Shown here piece after piece: positions 56,603 through 64,000 of a DNA stretch of 64,000 bases (within the stretch, counting starts at the first letter, position 1; each line of letters starts with the position of its first letter). This DNA is from Azospirillum oryzae (GTDB lineage Bacteria; Pseudomonadota; Alphaproteobacteria; Azospirillales; Azospirillaceae): the NCBI RefSeq assembly GCF_008364795.1, contig NZ_VTTM01000001.1, forward strand, positions 868,001 to 932,000. Direction: 5' to 3'. A program made the position numbers and the translations under genes. The notes beneath the pieces are model-generated. The model was not told the origin of the DNA and did no database searches. It worked only from the letters and a program-made list of their open reading frames with translations.

Positions 56603-57205
56603 TCACCTTCCAACTGCGTCGGTGGCGGCGGCGACGACATCATTCAGATAGTTGGCGCAACGCTGCCAATCGTCAATCCGTGTTTGAGACATGGCAAACT
56701 CGTAGTGCATGACGCCCGCCATGTCCAAAGCCTGGCAGACGATGTGTGAGAAATGGGCCTTGGCCACCTGGAACGGTACATGGCTCATCGATATCAGAAA
56801 GCGGAGATGCTGCGCTGCGCCTGCCTCCGCCTTTTTGTACAGGGATGCTATCGTCTCGCGATTCGCCAACGTAACCCCATAGGTGGAGCCGTCGTGCCCA
56901 TGGGCATAAAGCTTGCCGCGGGCGCGGTTGTTGACGTCCAGAGCCACCGCAAGATCGACCGGACTGAAGCTCACGCTCGCAGGATGGTTATGATGAATAT
57001 AGAGTTCGGCCAGCGGGTCGCGGAGCCGGTTCTGCAGATCGGCCGGGATTGCAACGGTGACAGGCGATTGACCGCCGCTGTAGCAATCCCAATTGCTTCG
57101 CAGATCATACGCCCTGAGATGCTCGCAGCCATCCCTACCACCGTAGGAGAGGACCTGCGCGCACATGGCACGGTCCATTTTGTTGAGGAGCGCGATATGA
57201 AGCAT
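56603..57205 (-). CDS. Protein with a JAB/RadC-like metal motif
   Basis: The 200-aa protein contains AELYIHHNHPASVSFSPVDLAVAL (about residues 66-89). This fits the H-x-H-P...S-x-x-D zinc signature of the JAB/MPN fold found in RadC and JAMM isopeptidases, with one residue fewer between P and S than in RadC. The N-terminal part (SNWDCYSGGQSPVTVAIP) is beta-rich. The C-terminal 80 residues (HFSHIVCQALDMAGVMHYEFAMSQTRIDDW) are helical. No ubiquitin-like partner gene is near. Function is unknown; the family call rests on this one motif. Confidence 0.6.
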   Translation of the reverse strand: MLHIALLNKMDRAMCAQVLSYGGRDGCEHLRAYDLRSNWDCYSGGQSPVTVAIPADLQNRLRDPLAELYIHHNHPASVSFSPVDLAVALDVNNRARGKLYAHGHDGSTYGVTLANRETIASLYKKAEAGAAQHLRFLISMSHVPFQVAKAHFSHIVCQALDMAGVMHYEFAMSQTRIDDWQRCANYLNDVVAAATDAVGR

Positions 57206-57322
57206 GGCGGAGTCGCCTACCCCTTTCGATAGAGCGGTTCGACCCTTCTACGCGCGCATGCCTGACCGGTCAACGCGGCGCCTTATGGACTTATCCCCAC
57301 CGCTCGCCATATAACGGCGGCC

Positions 57323-58174
57323 ATGACCCGCGAATTCCTGAAGATGCACGGCCTCGGCAACGACTTCGTCGTGATCGACGCCCGTTCCGAACCCTACCGC
57401 CCCTCGGGCGCGGAGGTGCGCGCCATCGCCGACCGCCGGATGGGTGTCGGATGCGACCAGTTCATCGTGCTGGAGCAGACCGACGCGCCGGGCGCCGACG
57501 CCTTCATGCGCATCCGCAACGCCGACGGCAGCGAGGCCGCGGCCTGCGGCAACGCGTCGCGCTGCGTCGGCTGGTTGCTGATGGAGGAAAGCGGGCGCGA
57601 CCGTGCCAGCTTCCAGACCGCCGCGGGTCTGTTGCATGCCTATCGCGCCGACAATGGCCGCATCACCGTCGACATGGGCGCGCCCCGCCTCGATTGGGCG
57701 GCGATTCCGCTGGCCGCGCCCGGCGACACGCTGCGGGTCGAAACGGTCGAGCATGGCGGTTTCGCCGCGCCGGTCGCGGTGAACATGGGCAACCCGCACG
57801 CCGTCTTCTTCGTCGACGATGCCGAGGCGGTGCCATTGGACGAGGTCGGCCCGGTTTTCGAGAACCACCCGTCCTTCCCCGAGCGTGCCAACATCGAATT
57901 CGCCCAGGTGCTGTCGCCCACCGCCATCCGCATGCGGGTGTGGGAACGCGGCGCCGGCATCACCCAGGCCTGCGGGTCGGGGTCCTGTGCCACGCTGGTC
58001 GCCGCGGTCCGCCGCGGCCTGACCGACCGCAAGGCCGACATCATCCTGGACGGCGGCACCCTGACCATCGAATGGACCGAGGACGACCGCGTCCTGATGA
58101 CCGGCCCGGTGGCGCTGAGCTTCAGCGGCCGGCTGTCGGCTGAACTGGTTTCAGCCCAGTTGGTTTCGGAATGA
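57323..58174 (+). CDS. dapF: Diaminopimelate epimerase
   Basis: The 283-aa enzyme interconverts LL- and meso-diaminopimelate for lysine and peptidoglycan synthesis. The two catalytic cysteines sit in AACGNASRC and QACGSGSCAT. The start MTREFLKMHGLGNDFVVID is canonical. Its stop overlaps the mtaB start by four bases (ATGA). Confidence 0.97.
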   Translation: MTREFLKMHGLGNDFVVIDARSEPYRPSGAEVRAIADRRMGVGCDQFIVLEQTDAPGADAFMRIRNADGSEAAACGNASRCVGWLLMEESGRDRASFQTAAGLLHAYRADNGRITVDMGAPRLDWAAIPLAAPGDTLRVETVEHGGFAAPVAVNMGNPHAVFFVDDAEAVPLDEVGPVFENHPSFPERANIEFAQVLSPTAIRMRVWERGAGITQACGSGSCATLVAAVRRGLTDRKADIILDGGTLTIEWTEDDRVLMTGPVALSFSGRLSAELVSAQLVSE

Positions 58175-59442
58175 GCGACAGCACCGACAGCACGACGCAG
58201 ACCGGCCCCGAGATCGTCACCTTCGGCTGCCGCCTGAACACCTACGAGTCCGAGGTGATGCGCAACCATGCGCGCAGCGCCGGACTGGACGACGTGGTGA
58301 TCGTCAACACCTGCGCCGTGACGTCGGAAGCCGAACGCCAGGCGCGGCAGACCATCCGCAAGCTGAGGCGCGAGCGGCCGGACGCCCGCATCGTCGTCAC
58401 CGGCTGCGCCGCGCAGATCGACCCGCAGCGCTTCGCGGCGATGCCTGAGGTCGATCAGGTCCTGGGCAACCAGGAAAAGCTGCAGCCGGAAAGCTGGGGC
58501 CTGCCGCCGGCCGAGAAGGTGCTGGTCAACGACATCATGTCGGTGAAGGAGACCGCCGGTCACCTGATCGGCGGATTCGAGGACCGCGCCCGCGCTTTCG
58601 TCCAGGTCCAGCAGGGCTGCGACCACCGCTGCACCTTCTGCATCATCCCCTATGGCCGCGGGCCATCGCGCTCCGTCCCCATTGGCGGCATCGTCGAGCA
58701 GGTGCAGGCGCTGGTGAAGGCCGGCTACAACGAGGTGGTGCTGTCCGGCGTCGACATCACCAGCTACGGCCCCGACCTGCCGGGCTCGCCGTCGCTGGGG
58801 CAGATGGTGCGCCGCCTGCTGGCGCTGGTGCCGGAACTGCCGCGGCTGCGCCTGTCCTCCATCGACTGCATCGAGATGGACGACGATCTCTGGCGCCTGA
58901 TCGAGAACGAGCCGCGCCTGATGCCGCACCTGCACCTGTCGCTCCAGGCCGGCGACGACATGGTGCTGAAGCGGATGAAGCGCCGCCATGGCCGCGCCGA
59001 TTCCATCGCCTTCTGCGAACGGGTGCGCTCGATCCGTCCCGACGTGGTGTTCGGCGCCGACTTCATCGCCGGTTTCCCGACCGAGACCGAAGAGATGTTC
59101 CAGAACACCATGCGGCTGGTGGAGGAGTGCGGCCTGACCTGGCTGCATGTCTTCCCCTACAGCCCGCGCCCCGGCACGCCGGCCGCGCGCATGCCCCAGG
59201 TCGACGGCGCCGTCCGCAAGGAACGCGCCGCCCGTCTGCGCGCCGTCGGCGAAGCGGCGGAGGCCCGCACGCTGGCAAGCCTCGTCGGCCGCACCGCGAC
59301 CGTGCTGGTGGAGAAGGACGACCTGGGCCGCACCGAGCATTTCGCCGCGATCCGCCTGGGCCAGATTTTTTCGCCCGGCTCGCTGGTGCCCGCCGCCATC
59401 ACCGGCATCAAGGACGGCGTGCTGACCGGCACCCCGCTCTGA
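58171..59442 (+). CDS. mtaB: tRNA t6A37 methylthiotransferase MtaB
   Basis: The 423-aa radical SAM enzyme turns t6A37 of tRNA into ms2t6A. It has the UPF0004 domain with three cluster cysteines (FGCRLNTYESEVM, NTCAVTSEAERQ, TGCAAQ) and the radical SAM motif CDHRCTFC near 149-156. HVFPYSPRPGTPAARMPQ is diagnostic for this family, and a C-terminal TRAM domain follows. It is coupled to dapF upstream and lies 22 bases before ftsY. Confidence 0.95.
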   Translation: MSDSTDSTTQTGPEIVTFGCRLNTYESEVMRNHARSAGLDDVVIVNTCAVTSEAERQARQTIRKLRRERPDARIVVTGCAAQIDPQRFAAMPEVDQVLGNQEKLQPESWGLPPAEKVLVNDIMSVKETAGHLIGGFEDRARAFVQVQQGCDHRCTFCIIPYGRGPSRSVPIGGIVEQVQALVKAGYNEVVLSGVDITSYGPDLPGSPSLGQMVRRLLALVPELPRLRLSSIDCIEMDDDLWRLIENEPRLMPHLHLSLQAGDDMVLKRMKRRHGRADSIAFCERVRSIRPDVVFGADFIAGFPTETEEMFQNTMRLVEECGLTWLHVFPYSPRPGTPAARMPQVDGAVRKERAARLRAVGEAAEARTLASLVGRTATVLVEKDDLGRTEHFAAIRLGQIFSPGSLVPAAITGIKDGVLTGTPL

Positions 59443-59464
59443 CCCCTTTCATAGTGGACACTCC

Positions 59465-60781
59465 ATGATTTTCCGCTGGTTCGGCCGCAAGAAGCCCGAA
59501 GAGACCGCGCCCAAGGACGAGGCGGCGAAGGACCAATCAATCACCCTGGAGTCCGCCACCCCCGCGCCGGAACCGGAGCCGGAAAAGACACCGGAGCCGT
59601 CGGCCGCTCAGCCTGCGCCCAAGCAGGAAACCGAGCCGGTGCCGGAGTTGGCGCCCGCTCCGCCGAGCGCCGAACCGCAGCGCCCCGTGCCGCCGGCTCC
59701 CGTCGCGCAGACTCCGATCACCCCTCCTCCCGCTGCCGCACCTGTCGAGCCGCCGCCCGCTCCTGCCCCGATGCCGGAGCCGGAGCCCGTTCCGGAACTG
59801 CCGCCGGCACCGGCTCCGGCTCCTGTCGCTGCCGCTGCCGAAGAGGCGCCGCCGACCAAGAAGGGCTGGTTCGCCAAGCTGAAGGAAGGGCTGTCCAAGT
59901 CCTCGTCCAAGCTGACCGACGGCATCACCAGCATCTTCACCAAGCGCAAGCTGGACGACGAGGCACTGGAGGAACTGGAGGAGCTGCTGATCACCGCCGA
60001 CCTCGGCCCAGCCACCGCGGCGAAGGTCACGGCGGAACTGGCACGCACCCGGTTCGGCAAAGAGGTCTCGCCGGAGGAGGTCAAGTCGACGCTGGCGGCA
60101 GAGGTGTCGAAGATCGTCACGCCGGTCGCCAAGCCGCTGGTGCTGGACCCGGCGCTGAAGCCGCACGTCATCCTGGTGGTCGGCGTCAACGGCACCGGCA
60201 AGACCACCACCATCGGCAAGCTGGCCCGCCAGTTCAAGGCGGAGGGCAAGAGCGTGATGCTGGCCGCCGGCGACACCTTCCGCGCCGCCGCGGTCAGCCA
60301 GCTGAAGATCTGGGGCGAGCGCACCGGCTGCCCGGTCGTCGCCCGCGACACCGGGGCGGACGCCGCCGGGCTGGCCTATGACGCGCTGGAGCGGGCACGG
60401 GCCGAGAAGGTCGACGTGCTGCTGATCGACACCGCCGGCCGTCTGCAGAACAAGACCGGCCTGATGGAGGAGCTGCGCAAGATCGTTCGCGTCATCAAGA
60501 AACTGGACGAGACGGCGCCGCACACCACCCTGCTGACGCTGGACGCCACCACCGGCCAGAACGCGCACAGCCAGGTGGAGATCTTCCGCGACATGGTCAA
60601 CGTCAACGGCCTGATCCTGACCAAGCTGGACGGCTCCGCCCGCGGCGGCGTGCTGGTCTCGCTGGCGGAGAAGTTCAAGATCCCGGTCCACGCCATCGGC
60701 GTCGGTGAGGGCGTCTATGACCTGCGCCCGTTCGATGCGGATGCCTTCGCCAAGTCGCTGATGGGGCTGAGCGCCGACTGA
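59465..60781 (+). CDS. ftsY: Signal recognition particle receptor FtsY
   Basis: The 438-aa protein has a Pro/Glu/Ala-rich disordered N-terminus (about 15-125) typical of alphaproteobacterial FtsY, then the NG domain. G motifs are G1 [22 protein letters not shown] and [10 protein letters not shown]. It receives SRP-ribosome complexes at the inner membrane. It follows mtaB closely, so dapF-mtaB-ftsY is probably one transcript. Confidence 0.96.
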   Translation: MIFRWFGRKKPEETAPKDEAAKDQSITLESATPAPEPEPEKTPEPSAAQPAPKQETEPVPELAPAPPSAEPQRPVPPAPVAQTPITPPPAAAPVEPPPAPAPMPEPEPVPELPPAPAPAPVAAAAEEAPPTKKGWFAKLKEGLSKSSSKLTDGITSIFTKRKLDDEALEELEELLITADLGPATAAKVTAELARTRFGKEVSPEEVKSTLAAEVSKIVTPVAKPLVLDPALKPHVILVVGVNGTGKTTTIGKLARQFKAEGKSVMLAAGDTFRAAAVSQLKIWGERTGCPVVARDTGADAAGLAYDALERARAEKVDVLLIDTAGRLQNKTGLMEELRKIVRVIKKLDETAPHTTLLTLDATTGQNAHSQVEIFRDMVNVNGLILTKLDGSARGGVLVSLAEKFKIPVHAIGVGEGVYDLRPFDADAFAKSLMGLSAD

Positions 60782-60808
60782 GCGGCAGGGGCCGGATCGT
60801 CATCGCCG

Positions 60809-60871
60809 GATGGGTACGCACCGGAGGATGGCCGAAATTCGGCCTTCCCAGCCGGTCGTTCGTACCCCATC
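60809..60871 (+). promoter_or_regulatory. 63-base three-tier hairpin before amn
   Basis: The nested arms are GATGGGTACG/CGTACCCCATC (one extra C), ACCGG/CCGGT, and GGCCGAA-A-TTCGGCC at the centre. The structure ends nine bases before the amn ATG and 27 bases after the ftsY stop begins. It may terminate ftsY mRNA or control amn translation. No T-run follows. Confidence 0.55.
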
Positions 60872-60880
60872 TTTGACGAC

Positions 60881-62389
60881 ATGAACGACAAAGCCCCGCT
60901 CCAGCCCGGGTCGGCCGGGCGTTTCACCGATGCCAAAGCCGCACTGGCCTGCGTGCGGGATATTTATGACCGCAACACCGCATATCTGCGCGACCGCTTC
61001 GCCGCCTACACCCAGGGCGAGGAGGAAGGCGGACGGAACCGGGCCTACTATCCCTATGTGCGGCTGACCGCCGTGTCGGGGGCCGCGGTCGACACCCGGC
61101 TGTCCTACGGCTTCGTCGAGGGGGTTGGCGTCCATGCCACCACGGTGACGCGGCCCGACCTGTTCGAACGCTATCTGCTGGAACAGTTCACGCTTCTGCT
61201 GCGCAACCACGGCGTCCCGCTGGAGGTCGGTGTCAGCGAAGAAGCGATCCCGATCCATTTCGCCTTTCCCAACGGCATGTATGTGGAAGGCGATCTGCCG
61301 CCGGACCGTCTGACCAAGCTGCCGGATCTGTTCGATCTGCCCGATCTGGCGCGGATGGACGACACCATCGTCAACGGCACCTGCGACACCGGGCCGGACG
61401 CGGTGAAGCCGCTGGCCCTGTTCACCGCCCCCCGGGTGGATTTCTCGCTGCATCGGCTGCGCCACTACACGGCCACTGCGCCGGAGCATTTCCAGAACTT
61501 CGTCCTGTTCACCAACTACCAGTTCTATGTCGACGAGTTCATCCGCCTGTCGCGCGAGATCATGGAGCCGACCGGTGATGCCGAACTGGCCGCCTACCGC
61601 TGCCAATATGACAGCTTCGTCGAGCCGGGCGACATCGTCACCACCAACCAGAATCTCGGCGGCACATTGGATGGCGCTTCGGCCAAGCTGATGCGCATGC
61701 CGCAGATGCCGGCCTATCACCTGAAACGGCCGGACGGCAACGGCATCACGCTGGTGAACATCGGCGTCGGTCCGTCCAACGCCAAGACGATCACCGACCA
61801 TATCGCGGTGCTGCGTCCGCATGCGTGGCTGATGCTGGGCCATTGCGCGGGGCTGCGCCAGACCCAGCGGCTGGGCGATTATGTGCTGGCCCACGGCTAT
61901 GTCCGCGAGGACCATGTGCTGGACGCCGACCTCCCGCTGTGGGTGCCGGTGCCGGCGCTGGCCGAGGTTCAGCGGGCGCTGGAGACGGCGGTGGAGCGGG
62001 TGACCGGGCTGTCGGGTTTCGACCTGAAGGGCATCATGCGCACCGGCACGGTGGCGACCATCGACAACCGGAACTGGGAGCTGCGCGATCACCGCGAGCC
62101 GCTGATGCGCTTCAGCCAGAGCCGCGCCATCGCGCTGGACATGGAAAGCGCGACGATCGCCGCCAACGGCTTCCGCTTCCGCGTGCCGTACGGGACGTTG
62201 CTGTGCGTGTCGGACAAGCCGATGCACGGGCAGTTGAAGCTGCCGGGCATGGCCGACCGCTTCTATCGCGAGCGGGTCGACCAGCATCTGAAGATCGGCG
62301 TGCTGGCGATGGAACTGCTGCGCGGGCACGGGATGGAGACGCTGCACTCCCGCAAGCTGCGCAGTCTGGCGGAAGTGGCGTTCCAGTAG
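60881..62389 (+). CDS. amn: AMP nucleosidase
   Basis: The 502-aa enzyme hydrolyses AMP to adenine and ribose 5-phosphate, adjusting the AMP pool. It has the N-terminal AMP nucleosidase domain (about 20-200; HYTATAPEHFQNFVLFTNYQFYVDEF) and a C-terminal nucleoside-phosphorylase-like domain. The latter holds GPSNAKTITDHIAVLRPHAWLM, GHCAGLRQTQRLGDYVLAHGY and DMESATIAANGFRFRVPYGTLL. Length is close to the E. coli enzyme. There is no clear Shine-Dalgarno; a strong hairpin ends nine bases before the ATG. Confidence 0.95.
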   Translation: MNDKAPLQPGSAGRFTDAKAALACVRDIYDRNTAYLRDRFAAYTQGEEEGGRNRAYYPYVRLTAVSGAAVDTRLSYGFVEGVGVHATTVTRPDLFERYLLEQFTLLLRNHGVPLEVGVSEEAIPIHFAFPNGMYVEGDLPPDRLTKLPDLFDLPDLARMDDTIVNGTCDTGPDAVKPLALFTAPRVDFSLHRLRHYTATAPEHFQNFVLFTNYQFYVDEFIRLSREIMEPTGDAELAAYRCQYDSFVEPGDIVTTNQNLGGTLDGASAKLMRMPQMPAYHLKRPDGNGITLVNIGVGPSNAKTITDHIAVLRPHAWLMLGHCAGLRQTQRLGDYVLAHGYVREDHVLDADLPLWVPVPALAEVQRALETAVERVTGLSGFDLKGIMRTGTVATIDNRNWELRDHREPLMRFSQSRAIALDMESATIAANGFRFRVPYGTLLCVSDKPMHGQLKLPGMADRFYRERVDQHLKIGVLAMELLRGHGMETLHSRKLRSLAEVAFQ

Positions 62390-62426
62390 AGTATAGGGGG
62401 CGGGTACGGAACCCGCCCCGTCAGCC

Positions 62427-63050
62427 TCAGGCGGCCACCAGCAGCCCTTCGATCTCCTTCGCGGCGCCGGCCAGCGCCTTTTCCTTGGCCTCCGGACCCA
62501 TGCCGATGCCCTCGGCGCGGATGAAGGTCACGTCGGTGATGCCGAAGAAGCCCAGGACCGTGCGCAGATAGGCTTCCTGGTGATCCAGGCCGGCCAGCGC
62601 CGGGTTGGTCGAATAGACGCCGCCGCGGCCGGACGCCACGATCACACGCTTGCCGCCGGCCAGACCCTCGGGGCCCTTCTCGGTGTAGCGGAAGGTGCGG
62701 CCGGCCTGGGCGAGGCGGTCGATCCAGGCCTTCAGCTGGGTCGGAATGGAGAAGTTGTACATCGGCGCGCCGATCACGACGACGTCGGCGGCCAGGAACT
62801 CGTCGACCAGGGCATCGGTCAGGGCCAGCTCTTCGCGCTGACGCGCGCTGAGGCCTTCCAGGTTGCGGAACTTCACGACCTGCAGCAGCTCGCCGTTCAG
62901 GTGGTCCGGCGGGTTGGCGGCAACGTCGCGGGCGACGACGGTCGCCGACGGTTCGGCCTTCACCAGGGCCTCGACGATGGAGGCGGTCAGCTGGCGGGTG
63001 ACGGAGGCGGTGCCGAGCGGGCTGGAGTCGACATGCAGGATCGTGGTCAT
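62427..63050 (-). CDS. azoR: FMN-dependent NADH-azoreductase
   Basis: The 207-aa flavodoxin-like enzyme reduces quinones and azo compounds. It shows VDSSPLGTASVTRQL at the N-terminus, the FMN-contact PMYNFSIPTQLKAWIDRLAQAGRTFRYT and SGRGGVY, and FLGFFGITDVTFIRAEG-like sequence near the end. The ATG at 63050 starts the conserved MTTILHVDSS. It is a single gene with a 146-base gap to the upstream gene. Confidence 0.94.
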   Translation of the reverse strand: MTTILHVDSSPLGTASVTRQLTASIVEALVKAEPSATVVARDVAANPPDHLNGELLQVVKFRNLEGLSARQREELALTDALVDEFLAADVVVIGAPMYNFSIPTQLKAWIDRLAQAGRTFRYTEKGPEGLAGGKRVIVASGRGGVYSTNPALAGLDHQEAYLRTVLGFFGITDVTFIRAEGIGMGPEAKEKALAGAAKEIEGLLVAA

Positions 63051-63196
63051 GGCGGAAGGAGCCTCTTGGTTGTTGCGGCCGTCATGTGCGGCCGGTTTCT
63101 GACAGCCAAGATGCCCCTTTGTTTTCCAGCGGTTAAGCCGGGTTGTGCGCGAAAGATCGTCTCTGGAGAAGCAACAATCAGCCCGGACGGAGCCGG

Positions 63197-63967
63197 TCAG
63201 CGCGTCACCAGCGCCCCATTGCGGAAGACCGCCATCTGGCCCGGCTGCATCACCGTCCAGGCCTCGTCCCTGGTCAGCGGCCGGGTGGCGATGACGGTGA
63301 CCACGTCGTTGGGCGTCGTCTCCTTGGAGAAATCGACGCTCATGTCGGCATCGAGCAGGGTCGCGGCGCCGAAGGGAGCCTTGCGGGTCAGCCAGGCGAG
63401 GTTGGTGGCGCAATGGCACCACAGATACCGCCCGTCGCTGAGCAGCATGTTGAAGACGCCCAGCGTCCCCAGATCGGCGGCAAGATGGCGGATCAGCTTC
63501 ATCAGGCCGGAGGTGGTCTTCGGCGGCTCCGGATACTGCATGCGGATCTGGTCGAGCAGCCAGCAGAAGGCATGCTCGCTGTCGGTGCTGCCGACCGGCT
63601 CGTAGAAGGTCAGGATGCGGTCCTTGATGCCCTTCAACTGGCCGTTATGGGCGAAGGTCCACACCCGGCCCCACAGTTCGCGGGTGAAGGGGTGTGTGTT
63701 CTCCAGCGACACCCGGCCGCGGTTGGCGCGGCGGATGTGCGAGATCACCGTGCAGGACTTGATCGAATATTGGCTGACCAGCCGGGCGATCTCCGACTCG
63801 GCACTGGGCGACGGGTCGTGGAAGGTGCGGCAGCCCTTGCCTTCGTAAAAGGCGATGCCCCAGCCGTCGCGGTGCGGACCGGTCTGCCCGCCGCGGCGCA
63901 TCAGGCCGGCGAAGCTGAAACAGATGTCCGTGGGCACGTTGGCGCTCATGCCCAGGAGTTCGCACAT
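63197..63967 (-). CDS. Class II glutamine amidotransferase (YafJ-like)
   Basis: The 256-aa protein starts [10 protein letters not shown], with the N-terminal nucleophile Cys2 of class II amidotransferases. The typical [48 protein letters not shown] and GSTDSEHAF segments follow. It is the YafJ/EgtC-like group, which lacks a synthetase domain and whose acceptor is mostly unknown. The whole gene is inside the window. The genes nearby give no pathway. Confidence 0.88.
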   Translation of the reverse strand: MCELLGMSANVPTDICFSFAGLMRRGGQTGPHRDGWGIAFYEGKGCRTFHDPSPSAESEIARLVSQYSIKSCTVISHIRRANRGRVSLENTHPFTRELWGRVWTFAHNGQLKGIKDRILTFYEPVGSTDSEHAFCWLLDQIRMQYPEPPKTTSGLMKLIRHLAADLGTLGVFNMLLSDGRYLWCHCATNLAWLTRKAPFGAATLLDADMSVDFSKETTPNDVVTVIATRPLTRDEAWTVMQPGQMAVFRNGALVTR

Positions 63968-64000
63968 GGTGTCCTCGTCTGCCGCTGGTCGTCGCCCTTG

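Overview
The window is 64 kb of GC-rich DNA from an alphaproteobacterium. Gene content and protein style suggest an Azospirillum-like member of the Rhodospirillales: cobalamin-dependent MetH with MetF, an MlaA/MlaC pair, acetoin catabolism, EcfG-type stress promoters, DUF29 and DUF2382 proteins. The genus is inference, since there is no rRNA or other typing gene here. Most of the window is ordinary chromosome. One 14.5 kb stretch is an integrated element.

Layout. 1-4950: 3' end of an ABC-F ATPase, a nitronate monooxygenase, a diguanylate cyclase, a secreted pentapeptide-repeat protein, and an overlapping MNT/HEPN/thioesterase operon. 5017-11572: a leftward methionine-cycle operon (ArsR-methyltransferase fusion regulator, metF, two DUF29 genes, metH) behind a perfect 16-bp palindrome, matching the SahR type of S-adenosylhomocysteine-responsive control. 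11938-17200: mlaA-mlaC, a pentapeptide-PilZ fusion, and an envelope/stress cluster (45-aa membrane protein plus two DUF2382 proteins) behind an EcfG-like promoter. 17222-21912: ettA, a UPF0178 gene, two small exported proteins and a D-lactate dehydrogenase. 22074-29661: an acetoin/2,3-butanediol operon (acoX, acoA, acoB, acoC, SDR, butanediol dehydrogenase, lipA) with a near-perfect sigma-54 promoter and enhancer-type inverted repeats.

30339-44846 is a P4-like integrative element inserted in the 3' end of zapE. It is bounded by 43-bp direct repeats and carries a tyrosine integrase with arm-type repeats at both ends, a primase-helicase, an AlpA-like regulator, an Mrr-like endonuclease and a type I restriction-modification operon. 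That operon contains a low-GC, four-pass membrane protein gene between hsdR and hsdM, with a stop/start overlap into hsdM. This is the best candidate in the window for an undescribed defence component. The element restores the ZapE C-terminus exactly.

44800-63967 is chromosome again: zapE, a hybrid-free sensor histidine kinase, pdxY, a CitE-like lyase, a KGG stress protein behind a second EcfG-like promoter, leuD-leuB, a polyprenyl-type glycosylation cassette (GT-C-like, GT2, GtrA), a small operon with a JAB/RadC-like metal motif, dapF-mtaB-ftsY, amn, an azoreductase and a class II glutamine amidotransferase.

No tRNA, rRNA, CRISPR array or recognisable riboswitch was seen. Domain calls come from reading motifs in the translations; no database search was run.
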